Shown one piece after another: positions 56,450 through 64,000 of a stretch of DNA of 64,000 bases. The notes beneath the pieces were generated by a model. It ran no database searches, was not told the DNA's origin, and worked only from the letters and a program-made list of their open reading frames with translations. The DNA is from Sabellastarte sp. h YS-2021 (lineage: Eukaryota > Annelida > Polychaeta > Sabellida > Sabellidae). The stretch covers positions 20,457,464 through 20,521,463 of the forward strand of contig OZ024929.1 of assembly GCA_964017235.1 (NCBI GenBank). Reading direction: 5' to 3'. The position numbers and the translations under genes were made by a program. The first letter of the stretch is position 1; each line of letters starts with the position of its first letter.

Positions 56450-57045
56450 TGTAGCACATCGGAGAACCGATGCAAATTGTATCCACCAGAAAGAAAACGC
56501 ACCAAAGCCAATCAACCATCACTTAACGTTGAAGGAGGAGCCCAAGGTAAAATCTGAGCACATCAAAAGATTCTTAGCCCATGATTTGCAATAGATTTGT
56601 GTGACACTGCAAACCTCTAGGAACACGAATAAGCGAGATATAGGCACTTTTAATTTTGGCTATTGTCATTTGACCTTGATAGAGGGGCCAAAGCTCAAAT
56701 CCGATCACACCAAAAGATTCCTAGCGCATGATTTCTTATAGGATGCTTTCACATTACAACCTCTAGGACCAAGAAAAAGTGATTTATAAGCACTTTAAAT
56801 TTTGCTATCCTCATTTGAAATTGAGGGAAGGGTCCAAGGTCAAATCTGACCACATAAAAAGATTCCCGGCCCATGATTTGCTATAAGTTGGTTTACCATA
56901 TCAAACCTGTATGACCAATAATAAGCGAGTTTGTTATGAGTACTTCTAAGTTTGGCTCTCCTCATTTGACCTTGAAGGAGGGGTCCAAGGTCAAATCTGA
57001 CCACATCAAAAGATTCCCAGCCCATGATTTTCTATAGGTTGGGTT
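56450..57045. repeat. Head hairpin plus ~145-bp tandem array, ~4 copies
   Basis: The head reads CATCGGAGAACCGATG (a 6-bp-stem hairpin, about 56457-56472), then TTGTATCCACC, as in tandem-core element 2. The units carry CACATCAAAAGATTC, AGCCCATGATTT and CCTCTAGGACCAATAATAAG at roughly 140-153 bp spacing (56562, 56712, 56852, 57005). Probably the start of a third related element. Confidence 0.8.
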
Positions 57046-57830
57046 GACATACCAAGCCTCTAGGACCAATAATAAGAAAGATATAAGCACTTTTCACGAC
57101 TGACAAAGAAACGCCTGTGGTGGCCATCTTGTTTTTCAAATTGAGGCCAAAAATATTCCCAGTCAAGATTTTGTAATGGGGAACATATCCTGCGAGTTTG
57201 AGATCTCTACCTTTAATACCCTTTGCTCTAGAGGGCCAACAAAAGTCCTTGCTGAAAGTAAAAAAAAAAGCCCGTGGCAGGCATCTTGTTTTTCAAAATG
57301 AGGCCAAAAATATTCCCAGGCAAGATTTTAAGGCTATGAATATAGCCAGTAAATTTGAGAAGGGTAGCTATAATATTTATTAATTAAGAGTGAAAATATC
57401 TCCAAAAAGGCCAAAAATGGCCTCGGTGAGGTACTCTGGCGGTTTGTGGATGACCTTCAGTGAAGAGCTTCAAGGTCAAATTTCTGCATGCTTACAGAGG
57501 ACATATATAATGTATTATATATACCAGCCATAGAATGATCTAACTTTCTGTATATGAGACCTGGGCCAAAATGTGAAAAAATGGCCAAAATCTGACCTTT
57601 AAGAGGCCACTAGTGACCTTGAAATTGAAGGTCAAGGTCACAAAACAATAGTGTTATACTCAGCGAGTATAAAACCCACTACTTCTCTACCACATGACAT
57701 ACCAAGCCTCTAGGACCAATAATAAGAAAGATATAAGCACTTTTCACGACTGACAAAGAAACGCCTGTGGTGGCCATCTTGTTTTTCAAATTGAGGCCAA
57801 AAATATTCCCAGTCAAGATTTTGTAATGTA
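57046..57830. repeat. 133-bp direct duplication, copies 651 bp apart
   Basis: 57046-57178 (GACATACCAAGCCTCTAGGA to GATTTTGTAATG) is repeated, apparently without change, at 57697-57829. Between them lies another copy of the CTTGTTTTTCAAA...ATTCCCAG phrase (57288-57330) and a tail ending in CTCAGCGAGTATAAAACCC. Confidence 0.9.
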
Positions 57831-57842
57831 CAAAATGTACCA

Positions 57843-57871
57843 CCCCCCCCCCCCCCCCCCCCACCCCCCCC
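57843..57871. repeat. Poly-C tract with one A
   Basis: C20, A, C8 immediately after the second 133-bp copy. Confidence 0.9.
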
Positions 57872-60800
57872 AATCTTACGGTATTGCTAATAAATTACTT
57901 ATGACATCGAGGTAAACTTTCTCAATTAAATCCAATAATAGGTATAAATGAAAATGAGAATGAGCAACACACCCACAAAGACACAGCCTATTGGCAGAGG
58001 TGATAACAGTTATGGGGCTGTTCCATTATCCAATTATAAACCTACTTCCTGATCGTAAAAATGAAAATATTCACGCTCCATGGCTGTAGTTTAAGACAGC
58101 CTCCAAATTTTTACCCAATAACTTTCTGATTGACGTGATTGGTTCAAGTTTTTGGATAGGCTCTTTTTTAGTTTACAATAATTTTCCAGTCCATCTGATT
58201 GTTTTATGACTTAAGTTAGAAAAGATAGCTTTGCAGCCTTTGCGAATGTCAAGATAGATTTAAGATCCCCGTAAGATCAAAGAGATGACTTTATGAACAG
58301 TGTAAAGATGGGTTGAACATGGATTGCCAATTGCAGGATCTGTAAGGATTGGGAGCAGTTTACGATAAAAACAAAGAGTTTAATATTGTTGTAAACTGTT
58401 AAAAAAACTCCCAAATGCATCCAATCGGCAAGCACTCTGGAAGTGCCCGAGTACTTCCATACATGATCGTCCTGACTAGTTTGTGATGGCTTTAAGATCA
58501 TGTCGAATAAAAAAATATTAACCTCTCAAATGGCAAAAATGAGGGATCGCATTCTAATAAGGAACATGATCGCAATAATGGAACAGCCCTCTTACAAACG
58601 ACCAATCTTAGAAGAATATATTTACCTTTTTACCCTGAATATATCCTGGTAACTTGAATCCTGTCCATATTCTCTGTATTTTCTACCTTTCATTTTATGA
58701 ATAAATGAAAAGGCTTTTACCTAAATTCTTCCTTTATGTAATTATAAAATATTTGTCTCCGACTTTATTTATCTAGTTATATAACTGTCATCTGGAGATT
58801 TGTGATATATAATCATGACACATGGTTAAGTTTGACAAATAATAAATATTGTACTGATATCCATACCCTGTCCAATTGTTTACCACACTCTAATCTTGAT
58901 TGTAAAAATATTGTAATCCATAAACCTTGAGTAAAGATTATGCACCTGCTTTGTCCTTTTTTCTGGATTAGCTTGCAATAATGAGAGAAATAGTCCAATG
59001 ACAGTTCAATACATAAACATATTGTCAAGCTCTGTTATAAGTTTATAACCCATCAGACCACTGAAGTGGAGATCTCTATTGAAGTTATCTCAATGTGCAA
59101 GTGTCAAATGCACCAATCGATTCAAGGTTCTTTCCATAAAAAAATATCAGGCTTTACTGATAACAATCAAAAACAGAACACACCATATTTGCATGTTAAA
59201 CATGTATCAGTATCTTCACTATCCTGTACACAATAGCAACCACAGTTAAACACAAAAAGTATTGCTACTTAATGATTTAATATTAAATCATAATCCTTCA
59301 CATTGCAGTGTTTTAGCTGGGGCAACAATGTCATCATGTCTTCTCATACAGTCTGCAAATTTTGTCATTATTAACTTATTAAGTGGGTCGAATCAATTTT
59401 ATTACTGTGACATTATAATTATTGGTTCTAGTGTCTTCACTATTGAATGTAATCTCACATTAAAAAATAATTGTGTCTCTCACTGCTTAAAAAAGCCTGA
59501 AGGAAAGATTAAAATTATTTTGCTAAAATATAGTAGGACTATGATAAGTCCTGGCCTGTATTCAAACTCATGACCACAAAAATGAGATACTCAGTACTTA
59601 TTTGTCACAACTGGTAACCACTTGACCACTTAGTAAGAACAGACTATGATGAAAGAGATTTTAGGTATGGCTTCTTTGAAAACCAATTTTAACATCTTTA
59701 CTGTATCTAGCCTCCAATTAGCTTTTCAGGAAGACGGTAATAATATGATGAATAGATTATTTATTCAGGTAAAAAGAACATGTGGAACTGAGATATTGAT
59801 TAGCTGACAATGAAAATGTACTATAATTGAGCTGAAATGGAAGCTAAAAGTCTTGAGACAGTATTGTGTGTCTTAAAACTCGTTTAGTTTGATTGTGAAC
59901 AATGCAAACTTACAAAGTCAACACCAAAGGGGTAGAAGTTGAACCTCTTGGTATTGTTCAGAGGTATAAAAAATTGAGGTGTCCCGACAAGACTTAGTAT
60001 CATATAGAATTCGAGGATGGCAAATGTTACCATGCCAATTTTACTGTTGTTTTATTGGCAGAGTACGAATGTCTTCAGTCATGTAAATTGTCTTCTCTTG
60101 ATGTACACATGCAATGATATTTTAGTGGTATTTTTTTTTACTTGATTGATTGGATTTAACATAACTTTTAACACATGACAAGGTCACGATAGTCAAGCTT
60201 CAGGTTTTGCCAGAAATCAAACATAGGACCAGAGAGGTGGGCAGCAAGTGTGTCACTCACTACTCCATTTTACTCTTCTTAACGGCAGAAATTACAGATA
60301 ATTTATTAACATTTTGTGAGACTGCAAAGAAACCGTTTTCACCACTAAACAGAAGTATAGTGTCCATAAGAGAAAGTACTACTACATAACAAATACTAAC
60401 AATTCAAGAAATATCACGAGTCCCAAATATCTTCCATACAATTGTACATACGTTAAAAAATGAATAAGGGATACAATTACCATGCACTGCTTTATACATC
60501 TCGTCAAAACTTAAAGTATCAACAAGAGTTTTATTGCTAATCTCTATATCATTAAGAGACACTCAATAAAATCAATTGCATTTTCAGAATTCATGATATC
60601 ACAGATGCACAGAATATTCTATGGTTTAGTGCTGGGAATGGCCCCCAATTTTTGTGGTCGATTAATCGCCCATTTAGTCCGACCGATGATCGACCAGTCA
60701 AATTTTTACTCCATTGTTGGTTATTAAAGTATGAAACACTTTCCAGGATGATGTATAGGTCAAACCGGTAAGGATAAACGTGTTCCGACATTTAGAACCT

Positions 60801-61755
60801 ACTAAAAATATCCATTTCCTGTAAATATGGCGGTAGATATAAACAAACTCGAAATGCATGACAAATTTGTCAATTTATTACGTAAAAATACCTAAAATAT
60901 ATAAAAAATACGTGGACATTGAGAAAAAAAAAAAAAGAAAGGTAAGATTTAAGCTGAATAATTGATCATTAGAAAACATTCGTGACCGACCGCGATTGTG
61001 CACTGTCGCTAGGGCTGTTATCATGAGTGATTTTTGTAGATCGAGGATCACCTGTCAGATGCGAGTTGAACTCAAGTAAATGACACAATATATAAATAAA
61101 ATAACAACGTCCAAATATTGTCATCATGACTCATCAAGGGATCTGACATTAACATGTTTAGTACCATTTTATTGCAAGGAAATATATTTTGTTGTCGGTT
61201 AAATTGTGCAGATATGTATGAGCACTTTATGGACCAGCCACGTATATAAGGGAAATTTAAAAAAAAAACGACCACTGCTCATTGATTTTTATGTCTTTAT
61301 GGTTAGATAAATTGCAAAAGTGCTGGTTGATTAGTATATCATTATTTATTTCTTAAAAACTCGGGTTTAAATTGTGTAAATCAATGTTATCCCCAAATAT
61401 CACCCACAGAGTTATGACTCAAGGTTCGGTCAACTCCTTACAGCACTGTCATCGACGATTAATCCAGCACACGTCTAATCGTTCATCCAATATCTATAGT
61501 TTAGGTAAGTATGATAGCCAAGAAAGTACGAAGAAACTTAAATCTGGCAAAATGCATTTATTTACTTTTTATAAATGTCTATGTATATATACATTAGAAA
61601 TGTATATTTGAATAAGTATAAATTTTCCTTCTACTTCTTTATTTGCCACTCAAAATGGCACCAAATAAATAAGACATACTTTTTGACATTTAAATAACAT
61701 CAGGTTTTTAATTGTGATTATGACGGAAATATCAATTTTATCATGAACAGTTGTA
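57872..61755. other. Intron; no gene seen
   Basis: About 3.9 kb of AT-rich sequence. Around 60630 a TAGTGCTGGGAATGG start resembles the 21795 MITE end but no inverted partner is visible. No exon supported. Confidence 0.55.
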
Positions 61756-61914
61756 TTGTAGCAATAAAGGACGAGATTTGAGTCTTGTCAGCAAATAAAT
61801 CACAAACTTCCGGGCAGAATAATGGACAAGGCCTGATATGGCCGAGTCCATTATGGCCATATGTTTGTGATTTATTCGCTGATACAATACTTACACCAAG
61901 TCCTTTTTGCTATT
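61756..61914. repeat. Foldback (palindromic MITE), ~160 bp
   Basis: TAGCAATAAAGGAC and CAGCAAATAAATCACAAAC on the left pair with GTTTGTGATTTATTCGCTGA and GTCCTTTTTGCTA on the right, around a central TGGACAAGGCC/GGCCGAGTCCA palindrome. No coding. Confidence 0.85.
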
Positions 61915-62713
61915 TTAAGATCGGTGTGATTTTAACAAAAAACGTCTAAATTCAGTCAATAAATGTAGTAGTTGTAGAATTACATTTTTAATGATACTTT
62001 AACGGTAACCAGTCTGTGAAACTATTTTTACAATCAGATCTCTCGCATTATAATGTACGCCAGCAACGATGCACAGCGATGAGTTTTCGTTCCCTGCACT
62101 GGTCTTTATAATTTGCAATAGGGCAGGGTTTGGACACAAGCATTCAAGGCCATTTCACCGTAACACTGTGTCAACACTTTACTGTCTGCATCTCATATGT
62201 CAGCAAATGTAAAAGTGAGAAAATGTAAAAATGTATGCTAAACCATAACTTTCTTGGAATCCCAGCATTGGAACGGTTTTGCATTGGTGAAATACTGCAA
62301 TGAAAAATATGCAACATTCCCTGTCCTGCTTATGGCTACGTTACTTCTTAAGAACATGATTCATTGGAAAAATAAATCAAACTGGGGGTTTGGGACCAAC
62401 TAAAATCAATTAGGTATCAGTTTCTATCATATTATCACACCTCCCTCCCTCTCTTCCCCATCCCCATGGCGATTCCTTGGTCGATGCTCCCTTTTATGAT
62501 GATGACTTTGGCCTGGATAATTGGCAATGCCTTTCAAATATTAGCACCTTAAGGGACGGTTGCATCAATTCGGCACCTTACGAAAATGCTTAAATTGTAT
62601 ATTTTTATTATTCCAACTACAATGTATATTATCAGATTATGTTGTAATATGTAGTAGTGTCATCAGTACGTACTAGTTTTAACATGTAGTATTTAGTACT
62701 TTCACACACTCAC
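61915..62713. other. Intron; no gene seen
   Basis: AT-rich, nothing supported up to the exon donor. Confidence 0.6.
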
Positions 62714-63009
62714 ATGTCTTCAGGCTTTCCTCTGAGGTTACGTCTGGTCCTCTTGCCATGTATCAGAGGCAGTCTGTAGGCCTGTAAAGGTGTCTTTGGT
62801 ACGTCATCCTCTGATGCACTTCCTTGTAATGAGATCGTACAAACTGTCCTCCCCTGGTCTCGGAAAATCTGTACCTGATTCGCATATCTTGGTTCACTGC
62901 CATAGTAATTACTTGCTCGACTCTCGTTGACAGAGTTACTGTGACTATGACCTTCACTCAGTGACCTAGAGAACCTCTGAGGTGTTGGCGATCGACTCCG
63001 TGAGCGTTG
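62714..63009 (-). CDS. Host gene, most 5' coding exon in the window (296 nt)
   Basis: The donor is GACAT/GTGAGT (62713-62708). The acceptor is GTGGTGTCAG ending at 63010, rather weak. The exon enters in phase 0 and leaves in phase 2, matching the entry phase of 37008-37249. The peptide starts QRSRSRSPTPQRFSRSLSEG, then NESRASNYYGSEPRY, VQIFRDQGRTVCTISLQG, SEDDVPKTPLQAYRLP and a basic GKRTRRNLRGK. The first third is RS-like; the middle looks more ordered than the other exons and may be the edge of a domain continuing upstream. An alternative is an exon extended to ATG at 63027. Family not recognised. Confidence 0.72.
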
Positions 63010-64000
63010 CTGACACCACAAATTCATCACCTAATCAGTAGTTTATAGGTGACACACTGCTCACAATTTAACCCTGCTTGCAGAGGATATGCCAACTGAG
63101 TAATAATAGTTATTATGTTTCTTGAATGTGCAAATAGATATTCACATAAAATTATATGTCAGTTTAGATGTTTCTGTTTATAGAAGTGTATAGTTTATAC
63201 ACATGTTCATGCAATAAATTTAATTTTGTCAGTTGTTATGTCATAAATGTTTACAGATGTCTCCTTGAACAAACTGATATCATAATTTTAAGTTTCCTTT
63301 ATAGCTTAGAGAATCAGGTTTCGTACCTTCAGGCTTCAACTGTGAAAACTATACACAACTGACAACAACTTATCTCAGATATAATATTTGCAAAATGCTT
63401 TCAACTTACTGCCCACATTTATAGCAATTTGCTGTAAATAATTTTAACTCGCATAGAAGATGTTATTATTTTGTAGTAATTATTAACGTTAAATAATTGA
63501 TGAGATTTCCATTAGCAAATCGTTACATCTATTTGCAGTTCGTATCATCCTTTATAGCCTGACACATCTCAATTATGAATATTAAATATCCTTTTTAAAT
63601 GATGACATTTCAAAACTGATGTCTCTTTCACCAAAATTACTCCTGCATTATGTAGACCATAATAATGTTCCTTCAAAGTCCCTCAGTATATGTTGTTACA
63701 ATAAATTGGAATACGTAAAACATCATCATACACAAAATAAAGTTGTGGACATTTACATATTTTAGAAATCCCCAATTGCAGCAGCTTATCCTTGCTACTC
63801 AGTATAAAAATGGGCAAGATATGCCTAATCCTTAATTTATACTTTTCTATTTCTTGTATTATGCAACACCGGTATAATCTGCAAATTACTTTCACTGCAG
63901 GACTTCAACAATTCTGAGTCTGCACACACAATTCTTTTAGAATTCTCTCTACCCACAACACTCTTCACAAATTATGCAGCAGGTAATTTGATTACACATT
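63010..64000. other. Intron of the host gene to the window edge; no gene seen
   Basis: AT-rich DNA, no further exon supported. The gene's earlier exons should lie beyond 64000. Confidence 0.55.

Noticed and set aside
60630-61015. MITE starting TAGTGCTGGGAATGG near 60630
   Set aside because: No matching inverted end or 8-bp duplication could be found, so boundaries cannot be supported.

Overview
This is an animal nuclear window, almost certainly from a lophotrochozoan and probably a bivalve mollusc. The evidence is spliced genes with long AT-rich introns, DIRS-type tyrosine-recombinase retrotransposons, many small hAT-type MITEs, L2/CR1-like LINE remnants, and tandem-core elements that resemble the 'pearl'/Helentron elements described from bivalves. 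The phylum is an inference; nothing here names a species. No rRNA, tRNA, CRISPR array or bacterial-type operon is visible.

One host gene appears to cover nearly the whole window on the minus strand. I find five coding exons, in transcript order 63009-62714, 37249-37008, 33625-33155, 30815-30633 and 7371-7235. Every junction agrees in codon phase (2, 1, 1, 1) and the last exon ends in a stop codon. The 5' part lies beyond position 64000. The product is low-complexity (Ser, Arg, Asn and Gly rich) with a short Lys-rich C-terminus. I do not recognise the family.

The 23-kb intron between the last two exons holds three DIRS-like elements, all on the minus strand: DIRS-1 (7445-13458), DIRS-A (14054-21363) and DIRS-B (21364-28402). 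Each has inverted terminal repeats, an internal complementary region next to its 3' end, a gag-like region, reverse transcriptase/RNase H/methyltransferase-like domains and a tyrosine recombinase. DIRS-B is the best preserved. It still has a long open RT-RH-MT frame and a 1016-codon overlapping frame that ends in the recombinase, but its gag is broken by a frameshift and a 545-bp hAT MITE. DIRS-A and DIRS-B lie head to tail with no spacer. DIRS-A has a 1416-bp internal tandem duplication and minisatellites where gag should be. A ~140-bp satellite lies on both sides of the cluster (1-1545 and 29280-29965).

The 25-kb intron between 37249 and 62714 is a repeat museum: a pogo-like MITE, hAT MITEs with intact 8-bp target duplications (one nested in another), two related tandem-core elements (42.3-44.65 and 44.95-48.1 kb) ending in the same hairpin, two 5'-truncated LINEs on opposite strands, and a further tandem family near 56.5-57.8 kb. 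The remaining stretches are AT-rich intron in which I see no gene.
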